Source: TH1177 sp042138015 (GTDB lineage: Archaea > Thermoproteota > Nitrososphaeria > Nitrososphaerales > Nitrososphaeraceae). From it: DNA of 48,092 nt. Positions 1 through 8,925 of this stretch are shown here, in pieces. Numbering within the stretch: position 1 is the stretch's first letter; each line of letters starts with the position of its first letter. The notes beneath the pieces were generated by a model. It was not told the DNA's origin, did not search any database, and saw only the letters and a list, made by a program, of their open reading frames with translations. The stretch spans positions 1-48,092 of the forward strand of contig JBHIVA010000011.1 in NCBI GenBank assembly GCA_042138015.1. Direction: 5' to 3'. Made by a program: the position numbers and the translations under genes.

Positions 1-174
1 AGTGATGTTATATCCAAAGATAGTGGGAAAACTAATAATAATCTTAATACAAGTAATAGAATTGTTTTAAAAAAATCTGGTTTATCAAAAATTAGGATAA
101 CTTCTACAGTTCCAAAACTTAAAGGAGAATTAAGATGGTTACTTACCTCAAGAGTATTGAAGAAGCTTATTTAA
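1..174 (+). CDS. C-terminal end of an unidentified protein (partial)
   Basis: Frame 1 is open from the first base and stops at TAA (172-174), giving the last 57 residues of a protein that begins before the window. The tail is Ser/Asn/Lys-rich and then basic, ending in LLTSRVLKKLI. I do not recognise a family. Only 33 bp separate its stop from the Ppx/GppA start on the same strand, so it is probably the upstream member of the Ppx and kinase-like operon. A polyphosphate-related role is possible from context alone and is not shown by the sequence. Confidence 0.5.
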   Translation, partial: SDVISKDSGKTNNNLNTSNRIVLKKSGLSKIRITSTVPKLKGELRWLLTSRVLKKLI

Positions 175-207
175 TAAAAGCATCATAAAAGAGGTTCTAA
201 ACTCCCA

Positions 208-1836
208 TTGAAAAATAAAACAATATCTGTAATAGATTTAGGGTATAATTCCTTAAAACTAGTTAATTATTCAGTTTCATCAAATATATATAATTATAAA
301 ATATTTTATGATAAATCTATACGCGTCAAACTTGGTGAAGAACTGCATAAGACAGAGTTATTGACTCATGATGCCATGGAGAGAACTATTGAAAGTTTAA
401 AATACTTTCGCGATGTTATTAATTCAGAATCTATAGATTATGTATTGCCATTTGCAACAAGTGCAGTACGGGAAGCTGGAAATAAAAATCAATTTCTCTC
501 AAGAGTAGAAAAAGAAAGTGGTTTTAAATTTAGAGTATTATCATCTGAAGAAGAAGCTATCTATTCATACTATGGAGCCCAAAGCTCTATTTGTACTCCT
601 AATTGCTTATTTTTTGATCTAGGAGGAGGAAGTTTAGAGATTGTATATTCACACAATTATAAAATCAAAAAAATAATTTCCCTTCCATTAGGATCATTAA
701 AACTCTCCCAATATTTCTTTTCTAATTATAAATATAAAGATCTAATTAATAATAAAAAATCAAAAAATAATTTTGACCTTCTAAATTCTTATATACTAAA
801 TCATCTTGCAATTATGGATGGTTTGGAAATATCACCAGAATCTGTTGTATTACTGGGAGTTGGAGGAACATTAAGAGCGTTGGCAAGATATGATCAATTA
901 ATTAAAGAATATCCTTTCAGAAAATTACATAGGTATGATCTTGACTATATATCTATATCTATCATTGAAGATAATTTGTTAAAAATGACTAAGGAGGAAT
1001 TATCAAAAATTGATATAATAAATTCTAATAGGGCAGAAACAATTCAGATTGGGGTCCATATAATATCTACACTTATGTCAAAATTGAATTTCAAAAATTT
1101 ACATGTTAGTACAAAAGGATTACGAGAAGGAATTTTACTAAATTTTCTTAACTCCTTGTCATTAAGAAATAATCATTCCGTTTTAAAAGGTCAGCCAAAA
1201 AATTTTATTGAAGAAACTATAATAAATATCTCTAAAAAAGTATCTAAACCACATAGTTTTATAGATCAGTTACTATTTTATGGATTAATAAGTAAATATG
1301 AATTTGATATAATAAATAAAGCCATACCTTATATTTACAACTACACAAACCAAAATAATAACAATTATTTGAGTCAATTTCAAAATCTTCTCGATGAAGA
1401 TATCTTAAATTTTAACCATCAAGAACAAATTATTTTATCATTATCCTTATTAGCAATTAATAAATACAAATTAGCCTTAGAACTTTCTAATCAATATTAT
1501 TCAGTATTAAATTCCTATTTTGATAAAAAACAGACCAAGAGAATTATAGAAAGAATTTCCACTTTATTAAGATTCTTTGCTTTCGTCAATAAAATTAAAT
1601 TCAAAGTTATAGTTAAGAATTATTCAAAAGAAACACATAATCTTGTTTTAGATATTTTAATACGAGAAAATAAGTTTAAAGCTGATTTTCCAGAAATTTT
1701 ATTTCAAGAAATAATATCAGCTTTTGAATCTTCCTTCAATATTTCAATCCATTATGTGTTAAATAATCAAGATAAAAAGCTGCAATTCAAAAGAGGAGTG
1801 AAAATACTAAATGAGACAAATAAAAACAAGAACTAA
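208..1836 (+). CDS. ppx: Ppx/GppA family exopolyphosphatase
   Basis: A 542-residue protein of the ASKHA-fold Ppx/GppA family, which removes phosphate from polyphosphate or pppGpp. The N-terminal phosphate-binding motif reads DLGYNSLKLV (about residues 10-19), the second is FDLGGGSLEIV (about 137-147), and GVGGTLRALARY follows near 217. These fit the two ATPase-like lobes of the family. The C-terminal 200 residues resemble the helical HD-like extension of long Ppx proteins, but I see no clear HD metal motif. Start is TTG at 208. The end overlaps the next gene by 26 bp, so translation is probably coupled. Family assignment is firm; the choice of polyphosphate over pppGpp as substrate is inferred. 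Confidence 0.9.
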   Translation: MKNKTISVIDLGYNSLKLVNYSVSSNIYNYKIFYDKSIRVKLGEELHKTELLTHDAMERTIESLKYFRDVINSESIDYVLPFATSAVREAGNKNQFLSRVEKESGFKFRVLSSEEEAIYSYYGAQSSICTPNCLFFDLGGGSLEIVYSHNYKIKKIISLPLGSLKLSQYFFSNYKYKDLINNKKSKNNFDLLNSYILNHLAIMDGLEISPESVVLLGVGGTLRALARYDQLIKEYPFRKLHRYDLDYISISIIEDNLLKMTKEELSKIDIINSNRAETIQIGVHIISTLMSKLNFKNLHVSTKGLREGILLNFLNSLSLRNNHSVLKGQPKNFIEETIINISKKVSKPHSFIDQLLFYGLISKYEFDIINKAIPYIYNYTNQNNNNYLSQFQNLLDEDILNFNHQEQIILSLSLLAINKYKLALELSNQYYSVLNSYFDKKQTKRIIERISTLLRFFAFVNKIKFKVIVKNYSKETHNLVLDILIRENKFKADFPEILFQEIISAFESSFNISIHYVLNNQDKKLQFKRGVKILNETNKNKN

Positions 1837-2557
1837 AGATACAATTATTAATACAATTACTAATACAAAAAATAGTAAGAAAAAAAAATACGACATAAAA
1901 GGTAAGCTCATTATAGTCGAAGGAATAGATGGTTCAGGAAAATCTACTCAGATTCATTTATTAGATCAATGGCTTAAATTTAAGAATATACCAGCTTTTT
2001 TATCTGAATGGAACTCATCTGAAATAGTAAAAAACATAACTTCTAGGGGTAAGAAAAAAGAACAACTCACACCTACAACATTTTCTTTACTTCATGCTAC
2101 TGATTTTGCAGATAGATACGAAAGAAATATTTTTCCATTATTAAGAGCTGGATACATTGTTTTAGCAGATAGATATATCTATACTGCATATGCAAGGGAT
2201 ATAGTAAGAGGATGTAATCCATTATGGATAAAGAAATTATATAGTTTTGCATTAAAACCAGATATAACCTTTTATTTTAGGGTTCCAGTTGACATTGCTG
2301 CTGGACGAATATTATCTGGAAGACCTAAACTAAAATATTATGAGGCAGGGATGGATCTAAATTTAAGTAACGATATTTATGAAAGCTATCGTATTTTTCA
2401 AAGTAGAATAATAGAGCAATATGAAAAAATGACAACTTCTGAGAATTTTATAGTTATAGATGGGACACTAAATATAGAAGATCAGCAACAAATGGTTAGA
2501 GAAAAATTCAAGAATATTATTTATATAGATGGAGCACATCAAAATGGAAAAATCTAA
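1811..2557 (+). CDS. Thymidylate-kinase-like P-loop kinase, paralogue 1
   Basis: A 248-residue P-loop kinase of the TMK superfamily. After a basic N-terminal extension of about 30 residues, the Walker A reads EGIDGSGKSTQ (about residues 37-47). ATDFADRYERN and then ADRYIYTAYARD supply the DRY-type motif of dTMP kinases (about 95-130). It starts inside ppx and overlaps the next gene by 29 bp. TMK makes dTDP from dTMP, but the divergent lid and the operon with Ppx mean a different phosphate acceptor or donor is possible. The second copy, directly downstream, has the same overall layout, so a tandem duplication is likely. Confidence 0.75.
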   Translation: MRQIKTRTKDTIINTITNTKNSKKKKYDIKGKLIIVEGIDGSGKSTQIHLLDQWLKFKNIPAFLSEWNSSEIVKNITSRGKKKEQLTPTTFSLLHATDFADRYERNIFPLLRAGYIVLADRYIYTAYARDIVRGCNPLWIKKLYSFALKPDITFYFRVPVDIAAGRILSGRPKLKYYEAGMDLNLSNDIYESYRIFQSRIIEQYEKMTTSENFIVIDGTLNIEDQQQMVREKFKNIIYIDGAHQNGKI

Positions 2558-3302
2558 TATTATTAAATATTATGGGCATGGGATACCCTATCTTAAGAAT
2601 GTAGAATCAAAAGGAAAATTAGTAATATTAGAAGGACCAGATTCATCAGGAAGAAGTACGCAGATATCATTACTAAATAATTATCTTGAAGCGAATGGTC
2701 ATGCAGTTCTTAATACTGGTCTCAAAAGATCTGAATTAATAAGTGAAGGAATACTTGAAGCAAAAGAAAGACATCTATTAAGAAAAAGAACCATGAGCTT
2801 ATTTTATGCTGCCGATTTCGCAGATCAACTAGAAAACAAGATAATTCCAGCTTTGAGAGCTGGATATATAGTTTTAGCAGACAGATATATCTATACACTT
2901 ATAGCTAGAGATGCTGTTAGAAAGATCAGTAGAATATGGTCACATAATCTTTATGGATTTGCAATTATACCTGATATTATTTTTTATTTAGATGTAGATC
3001 CAAATGAACTTATAAGACGAGCATTTCAAAAAACTACAGAAGAATTATTAAGAGGAATTTTTGACAAGGATAATTTTCTTGATTATTATGAATCCGGTGA
3101 AGATATTGGATTTTCTGATGATCTTTTAGAATCTTTCATATCTTACCAATTAAAAATGAAACAGGAATTTATTAGATTACAAAAAAAATACGGAATTATA
3201 AAAATTAACGGAAATCAGAGTATAGAACAAGTTCATAATGAACTTATACAGAAAATCGATAAATTTTTGAAAATTCCTTTCACTGGTTCAAACAATAAAT
3301 AA
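2529..3302 (+). CDS. Thymidylate-kinase-like protein, paralogue 2 with altered Walker A
   Basis: A 257-residue paralogue of the preceding gene, alignable throughout (LRAGYIVLADRYIYT is shared almost exactly). The P-loop reads EGPDSSGRSTQ (about residues 35-45): the invariant Walker A lysine is replaced by arginine. The DRY motif is kept, so it may bind nucleotide but be weak or inactive, and could be a regulatory partner of paralogue 1. An in-frame ATG at 2544 is a plausible alternative start; the 2529 start overlaps the upstream gene by 29 bp. Family assignment is good; dTMP kinase activity is doubtful. Confidence 0.72.
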   Translation: MEHIKMEKSNIIKYYGHGIPYLKNVESKGKLVILEGPDSSGRSTQISLLNNYLEANGHAVLNTGLKRSELISEGILEAKERHLLRKRTMSLFYAADFADQLENKIIPALRAGYIVLADRYIYTLIARDAVRKISRIWSHNLYGFAIIPDIIFYLDVDPNELIRRAFQKTTEELLRGIFDKDNFLDYYESGEDIGFSDDLLESFISYQLKMKQEFIRLQKKYGIIKINGNQSIEQVHNELIQKIDKFLKIPFTGSNNK

Positions 3303-3478
3303 TTTTTGTATTATCAAAAAAGGTTCTAAGTTAAGGAAATTTTATGAAATAAATTGAAAAATTCGTCTGAAATTAAGACCAGAATATAAATACAAAGTTG
3401 AATCCCGATTACTGTATCCTTAAGTTAACAAAGTCTCAAAATATATTATATTGTATATTAATTTACAGAATATTAAAA

Positions 3479-4117
3479 TTATTTCTTTACAAATTGAGAA
3501 GCAAATGTATTTTTTTCTTTTTTGTTGATATCGTATTGAAACTGAGTTACAATTAATCTTCCATAGGTTACCATATCTCTAGCCATGTTATTAATACGTT
3601 GATTTAAAGAAACATTTTTTATAATTCCATGTATATCGAAATCATTTTCAGAATGTATTGATAGACCGTAAGGTAAACTCCATCCATAACACTGGCGTAC
3701 AGCTGTTCTCATATGGTCAATAACAGTCAAACCTTTTTCATGTGATGATACGATATATCCAAATAGCTTTCCAGAAAATTCATACCAATAGTAATCTAAG
3801 AAATTTTTCATTCCTCCTGACATTGAACCGTGATAGTCAGGTGTAGCCAAAATAAAAGCATCAGATCCCTTTACTTGCTCGTTTATTTTTATAATATCAT
3901 CATTTGTTTCTCTAGGTCTATTAGGATTAAAAATAGGCAAATTAAACTCTCGCAAATTTATCATACCAATAGATGCCCCATATTTTTTAGATTTATCAAG
4001 AGTCATTTCTAATATTCTAGTACTAGTAGACTTTTTATTCAGACTAGAACCAATTCCTAAAATTTTAAATTTATCCAATTTTTCATCTATTGTATTTACA
4101 GGTAATTGCATATCCAC
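3479..4117 (-). CDS. NAD(P)H-dependent FMN reductase family flavoprotein
   Basis: A 212-residue flavodoxin-fold protein. The N-terminal flavin phosphate loop is ILGIGSSLNKKSTSTRIL (about residues 19-36), and the second flavin-contact region is ATPDYHGSMSGGMKNFLDY (about 92-110), the T/P-x-Y-x-x-S-x-x-G signature of NADPH-dependent FMN reductases. It transfers electrons from NAD(P)H to FMN or to quinone or metal acceptors; the substrate cannot be told. It is divergent from pstC across a 220-bp AT-rich region that carries an inverted 10-mer, so the two may share control. Length is normal for the family. Confidence 0.85.
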   Translation of the reverse strand: MDMQLPVNTIDEKLDKFKILGIGSSLNKKSTSTRILEMTLDKSKKYGASIGMINLREFNLPIFNPNRPRETNDDIIKINEQVKGSDAFILATPDYHGSMSGGMKNFLDYYWYEFSGKLFGYIVSSHEKGLTVIDHMRTAVRQCYGWSLPYGLSIHSENDFDIHGIIKNVSLNQRINNMARDMVTYGRLIVTQFQYDINKKEKNTFASQFVKK

Positions 4118-4174
4118 ATTTATCTTCCTCCTTTAATTTTGTTTAATTTCATTATTTTAATTCTTTTTGATATG

Positions 4175-4318
4175 ATAGTCTAATGTGGGTATATTGTGTA
4201 GTCATTAAAATGTAAAATTATAAAAAAATTGGATTTGACCTAATATTATCGATGATTTCTATTTAACAAATAATTCTTTATAATATATTATGTGAGTATA
4301 TACATTATATTAGACTAT
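4175..4318. promoter_or_regulatory. Divergent promoter region with inverted 10-mer
   Basis: ATAGTCTAAT at 4175-4184 recurs as its exact reverse complement at 4309-4318, one copy near each divergent gene (flavin reductase and pstC). The distal copy lies about 22-31 bp before the ATG at 4340, within the usual TATA/BRE zone of archaeal promoters. It may be a shared operator or a paired core-promoter element; no regulator is identified. Confidence 0.3.
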
Positions 4319-4339
4319 ATTGATCTATGTTAAAACTAT

Positions 4340-5396
4340 ATGATAACTAAAAAAACTACAAAATCCCTTACTTGATAGAGGCGTAAGACTATCCACGAAA
4401 TCTATATCAAGAAATACGACTAATAGGAATCATCCAGCTCTTGCTTCACTGACTAAAATATCAAAATTTGATAGTATTTTCAAATGGATAATTGTAGGAG
4501 CTGCCATTTATACGCTCTTTATATTAACTTTGATATTTTTTTCTGTTGGAGACGGTTCCAAAGAAATTTTTTCAAAAGAAGGTCTAGATTTTATTACTGG
4601 AACAGACTGGAATGCAGTACCTGGAAGGGAATCATTTGGAGCACTACCGTATATAATTGGAACTTTAGTAAGCTCTGGTATTGCAATGGCTATTGGTGTC
4701 CCAGTCAGTCTTGGTATAGCCATTTTTCTGTCTGAAATCGCTGGAAGAAAAGTAAAAACCTTGTTATCATTTATCGTAGAATTGTTAGCTGCGGTTCCAA
4801 GTATTATTTATGGATTTTGGGCTTTATTTGTATTTAGGTTTTGGATGATAGACTATATCGAAAAACCGTTACATGATGCCTTCGGAGGAACATTGCCATT
4901 TTTTGCCAAAACCCCTTTTGGATTAGATGTCTTTACAGCTGGTGTAGTGTTATCAATAATGATAATTCCTATTGTTTCATCAATAATAAGAGAATTATTA
5001 TTAGTAGTTCCAAATATTCAACGAGAGGCTGCTTATAGTCTAGGAGCTACTAGGTGGGAAACGACAAAAATAGCTGTTCTACCTTTCGCGAAATCTGGAA
5101 TTTTAGGTGCTGCTATTATAGGATTAGGTAGAGCTATTGGAGAAACCATGCTAGTTACTTTAATTATAGGAAATGCTATTGGATTAAATGCCATACCTAC
5201 ATCGCTTTTTTCCCAAAGTCAAACTTTGTCTAGTTTAATAGCTAATGAATTCAATGAAGCAGCATCAGATCTTCATCTTTCTGCTTTGATTGGATTAGGT
5301 GCTGTATTACTCATTCTTGCGATAGTTATCAATGTATTTGCTCGTATTCTTGTATTTAAAATGGTTAAAACTTCAAACCCAGAGAGTGGAATGTAA
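4340..5396 (+). CDS. pstC: Phosphate ABC transporter permease PstC (probable frameshift near start)
   Basis: Integral membrane permease of the PstSCAB phosphate importer. The region from 4530 on encodes about 288 residues with five or six hydrophobic helices and the EAA loop REAAYSLGATRWETTKIAVL, which contacts the ATPase. The nearest in-frame start, TTG 4530, would cut the first membrane helix in half, because the frame stays open and hydrophobic upstream (KWIIVGAAIYTLFILTLIFF). No ATG, GTG or TTG occurs in frame between the stop at 4344 and 4530. An ATG at 4340 becomes in-frame if the seven-A run at 4349-4355 is shortened by one A, giving MITKKLQNPLLDRGVRLSTK. The coordinates assume that reading. 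It is followed 3 bp later by pstA. Confidence 0.88.
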
Positions 5397-5399
5397 AAA

Positions 5400-6323
5400 G
5401 TGAGCCAGAATAGAAAGAATCATTATAATGAATATTCGACCACTCAAAAGAATATTCAAGAAATTATGATAAAACAATACAAGAAACGAGTATATATAAA
5501 TAAATTAGTAACTATAATCTCAATTGCATGTGTTATCTTTGCAGTAATCCCACTTGGGAGTATTCTCTTTGAAGTAGTAAAAAATGGTGTATCTGCTATT
5601 AGTATGGAATTTCTAATTGAACCTCCAGGTTCAATCGGCTCCGGTAAAGGAGGTATTGGACCTGCTATTCAAGGCACATTGATAGTTGTAGGATTAGCCT
5701 CCTTAATAGCTGTTCCAGTAGGAATATTCACAGGAGTATATTTATCTGAATATACACAAAGTAACAATAAATTTGCATTTGCAGTTAGATTTTTTAACGA
5801 TGTTCTTACAGGTCTTCCATCGATCATTGTAGGCATTGTTGGATATATCACCATTGTGATTACAATAGGTTCATTCTCAGTATTAGCTGGTGCTTTCTCT
5901 TTATCTTTGATAATGATTCCTCTTGTAAGTAGAATAACTGAAGAAACACTAAAAATAGTCCCTAATTCTATAAGGGAAGCAGCCCATTCTCTAGGAATTC
6001 CAAAATGGAGAATATCATTATTTATTGTCCTAAAAACCGCAATGAGTGGTGTATTGACAGGAATAGTCTTGTCAATTGCAAGAATTGCAGGTGAGACTGC
6101 GCCGTTAATCATGACTATTCTAGGAACTAGTTTATTCTTTTCTTCCTTTACCGGTCCCGTAGACGCTCTTCCTCTTAGAATATGGAGATTAGCATCTCAA
6201 CCCTATGAATCAGCTCACGCCCAGGGATGGGGTGCAGCGCTTATTCTTATTTTGATAGTCTTAATCTTGAATATTGGTTTAAGACTATTATCTCAAAGAA
6301 ATAACATTGCTTATAAGACCTAA
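5400..6323 (+). CDS. pstA: Phosphate ABC transporter permease PstA
   Basis: The second permease of the Pst complex, 307 residues, starting at GTG 5400 three bases after the pstC stop. It has about six membrane helices, with the first near residues 36-58. The conserved ATPase-coupling loop reads REAAHSLGIPKWRISLFIVL (about 197-216). The N-terminal 30 residues are hydrophilic and cytoplasmic. No pstB ATPase gene follows; the next gene is an AbrB-PhoU regulator, so the transporter must take its ATPase from outside the window. Confidence 0.92.
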   Translation: MSQNRKNHYNEYSTTQKNIQEIMIKQYKKRVYINKLVTIISIACVIFAVIPLGSILFEVVKNGVSAISMEFLIEPPGSIGSGKGGIGPAIQGTLIVVGLASLIAVPVGIFTGVYLSEYTQSNNKFAFAVRFFNDVLTGLPSIIVGIVGYITIVITIGSFSVLAGAFSLSLIMIPLVSRITEETLKIVPNSIREAAHSLGIPKWRISLFIVLKTAMSGVLTGIVLSIARIAGETAPLIMTILGTSLFFSSFTGPVDALPLRIWRLASQPYESAHAQGWGAALILILIVLILNIGLRLLSQRNNIAYKT

Positions 6324-6354
6324 TTCTAAATTTTTGTAAATCTAACCACTAATA

Positions 6355-6379
6355 TATATAGATACCATATATCTATATA
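6355..6379. promoter_or_regulatory. Perfect 10-bp palindrome before the phoU-like gene
   Basis: TATATAGATA (6355-6364), a 5-bp spacer, then its exact reverse complement TATCTATATA (6370-6379). It lies 48-72 bp upstream of the start at 6427, between pstA and the AbrB-PhoU gene. A symmetric operator for a dimeric AbrB-type DNA-binding domain, possibly autoregulation, is an inference. The AT-rich composition makes chance partial symmetry common, but a full 10-bp arm is long. Confidence 0.4.
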
Positions 6380-6426
6380 GATAACTAACATAAACTATAC
6401 TAATACTATCCATTATTTTTTAACTA

Positions 6427-7515
6427 TTGTCATTATATTCTGATAGTGGAGAAGTAAGAAAAATACAGTTTACTGGAAAATCTACATATGTATTATCTCT
6501 ACCTAAAAAATGGGTCAGTGAATTAAATCTAAAACCAGGAGATCCTGTTACAATCCTTAGAGAATCAGATAATACTTTATCTATAATTTCTGATATTACT
6601 AGAACATCGAAGGAATCTGTAGACGAAGCAACAGTTCTAGTATTAAAAGAAGATAGCGGTAATTCTATAAAACGCAAGATAGTATCAATGTATTTGGCTG
6701 GATATAATATTATAAATTTAAAATCAAAATTGGGTCGAATTAATACCTTACAACGTGAAGCTGCTAGGGAAATTGTTCGAAGAAGCTTGGTAGGTACTGA
6801 AATTATTGCTGATTCAGCAGATGTGATAACCATACAGGTTTTAATTACTCTACCAGAGCTTTCAGTAAATACTGCAGTTAGACGAATGTTTCTACTTTCC
6901 GCTTCAATGCATAGAGATGCAATGCATTCTTTAACTGAATTGAATTATGAGCTTGCTAATGCTGTAATCAGATCCGATGATGAAGTTGACAGATTTAGTC
7001 TTTATATATTGAGGAATCTTGTGATTGCTACTAAAAATGATAGAGTTTTGAGCGAAATTGGATTAAAAAATACTTCTGATTGCTTGAGTTATAGATTAGC
7101 AGTAAAAAGTATAGAAAGAATTGCAGACCACGCTTCTAAAATATCTGAAAAATGTTTATCTATAAAATCTAAAATTCCAAGTGAAATTCTTGAAAATGTA
7201 AGGAATATGAGTAATCAATCATTGCAAGATCTAAGCGATTCTGTTGAGGCATTTTTGAGAAGAGATTACTTAATGGCAGATAAGATAGTAGATCGAGTTG
7301 AAAACGTACGGTTGCTTGAAGATAGAATAATAGATTTACTAGATAAACTATCTGATAAGGAATTCACTCCGTATAAGGTATATATCAAACTTTTACTCGA
7401 GGACTTGAGACGTACTGCAGAACACGCTAGTGACATAGCCGAGGAGGCATTAAATCAAACTATCGGAGAAGTAATAACTATAGAGAAAAGACCATCTAAT
7501 TATAAGATCTTATAA
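6427..7515 (+). CDS. phoU: AbrB-PhoU phosphate uptake regulator
   Basis: A 362-residue archaeal PhoU-type protein. Residues about 8-50 form a SpoVT/AbrB swapped-hairpin domain (VRKIQFTGKSTYVLSLPKKW, then LKPGDPV), a DNA-binding fold. The rest is helical PhoU repeats, with VDRFSLYILRNLV near 182-195 and ERIADHASKI near 230, the acidic metal-site helix pattern of PhoU. PhoU proteins restrain Pst transport and phosphate signalling; the AbrB domain suggests direct transcriptional control. Start is TTG at 6427. Adjacent pstCA and convergent pstS support the role. Confidence 0.88.
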   Translation: MSLYSDSGEVRKIQFTGKSTYVLSLPKKWVSELNLKPGDPVTILRESDNTLSIISDITRTSKESVDEATVLVLKEDSGNSIKRKIVSMYLAGYNIINLKSKLGRINTLQREAAREIVRRSLVGTEIIADSADVITIQVLITLPELSVNTAVRRMFLLSASMHRDAMHSLTELNYELANAVIRSDDEVDRFSLYILRNLVIATKNDRVLSEIGLKNTSDCLSYRLAVKSIERIADHASKISEKCLSIKSKIPSEILENVRNMSNQSLQDLSDSVEAFLRRDYLMADKIVDRVENVRLLEDRIIDLLDKLSDKEFTPYKVYIKLLLEDLRRTAEHASDIAEEALNQTIGEVITIEKRPSNYKIL

Positions 7516-7719
7516 GATCCACAAATAGGATTTAACTAACAAAAAATTGCATTATAAATTAATCATAATTATTCAATTCATTATTATTAAAGCTGTAATA
7601 AGATTTTCATAATTCATAATAATTAATAATAATCATAATCATAATAATAAATTATAATTTATATCATTATATATTAGATTTTTTAGATAAATTAAATAAA
7701 AAAGGGATTGTTATGGTTC

Positions 7720-8814
7720 CTACTGAGTAATGGGATTTCCATTAAATGTAATCGATTTTAATGTCTCTTGATTCAGTTTTATAATTTCCTCAGGCAAAGG
7801 AACATAACCTAAATCTGGAGCAAATTGCTGACCATCAGTTATAGCCCATGTTATAAAGTTAATCAATTCTTTAGCTTTAGTTTGATCTATCGAAGAATTC
7901 GTACTGAGGTCCTTGTATAACAAGAGATATGTCAAAGTAGCTATAGGATATGAATCTGCTCCACCTGCATTAACTATTGACACACCTTGCCAGGAATCCG
8001 TTCCATTCGGTAAATTCGTTGCCGAAGAAGCTACAGCTGCGGATGTAGACTCTAAAGATGGTTTTATGAAATTTCCTTCTTTATTTTGAATCGATGCAAA
8101 ATTCAGATCTGTAGTTAATGCATATGCCAATTCAATGTATCCAATTGAATTAGGAGTACTTTTTACCGAACCACTCACACCTTCATTTCCAGGGGCACCT
8201 ATCCCCACTGGCCATTGAATAGATTTTCCTGTACCAATCTCAGTTTCCCATGGAGAACTAACATTCGATAAATATTCTGTGAATACGAATGTTGTTCCAG
8301 AACCATCAGATCTATGCACGGTTATAATGGAATCTGCCGGTAATTCTACGTCAGGATTAAGCTCATTTATTTTTGGGTCATCCCATTTGGTTATTTTTCC
8401 CATAAATATTTCAGCAATTACTGGGCCACTCAATTTAAGTTCAGAACCAGATATCTGTGGAAGATTATATGCTACAGCTACAGAACCAATCGTCTCAGGA
8501 ATATGGACTGCATTACCTTTCACTTTATTTTCTTCTTCTTCATTTAACGGCGCATCAGTTGCTCCAAAATCTACGGTTTTTTCAGTGAATTGCTTTATAC
8601 CTCCTCCACTTCCAATAGATTGATAATTAATATTCACGTCAGGTTTTACATTCTTATATTCAACTCTCCAAGTATCAATTAATGGGAAAGGAAAAGTTGC
8701 TCCAGCTCCGTTAATCGTGGTCTGTGCATATATATTTTCAAGCATTGTTGGTAAATTTGCTGACAATACTATACCAGCTAATAACCAAATTGAGTTTCTA
8801 TAGTAATTTTGCAT
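7720..8814 (-). CDS. pstS: Phosphate-binding protein PstS
   Basis: A 364-residue extracellular phosphate-binding protein. The N-terminus has a signal segment (residues about 8-30) followed by the mature start INGAGATFPFPLIDTW, typical of PstS. Phosphate-site motifs are visible: YQSIGSGGGIKQF (about 64-76), DFGATDAPL (about 82-90) and HRSDGSGTTFVFTEYL (about 167-182). It hands phosphate to PstCA and is convergent with pstCA-phoU. A 10-bp palindrome ATGTTAACAT lies at 8843-8852, about 30 bp before the start, within the promoter zone. Confidence 0.93.
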   Translation of the reverse strand: MQNYYRNSIWLLAGIVLSANLPTMLENIYAQTTINGAGATFPFPLIDTWRVEYKNVKPDVNINYQSIGSGGGIKQFTEKTVDFGATDAPLNEEEENKVKGNAVHIPETIGSVAVAYNLPQISGSELKLSGPVIAEIFMGKITKWDDPKINELNPDVELPADSIITVHRSDGSGTTFVFTEYLSNVSSPWETEIGTGKSIQWPVGIGAPGNEGVSGSVKSTPNSIGYIELAYALTTDLNFASIQNKEGNFIKPSLESTSAAVASSATNLPNGTDSWQGVSIVNAGGADSYPIATLTYLLLYKDLSTNSSIDQTKAKELINFITWAITDGQQFAPDLGYVPLPEEIIKLNQETLKSITFNGNPITQ

Positions 8815-8925
8815 AATCCCTCTATAAATTACTACGATTAATATGTTAACATAATAATCTCAATAGGTCTATAGTGAACTACACGAAATTTTTTATCTCA
8901 TTTTCTTTATTAATAAATAAATATG

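Noticed and set aside
5669..6112. 147-codon minus-strand frame inside pstA
   Set aside because: Shadow of the PstA codons; Ile/Thr/Pro-rich with no start context.
7600..7680. ATAAT-rich run as a repeat array or origin element
   Set aside because: Irregular AT-rich simple sequence without fixed unit; common background here.
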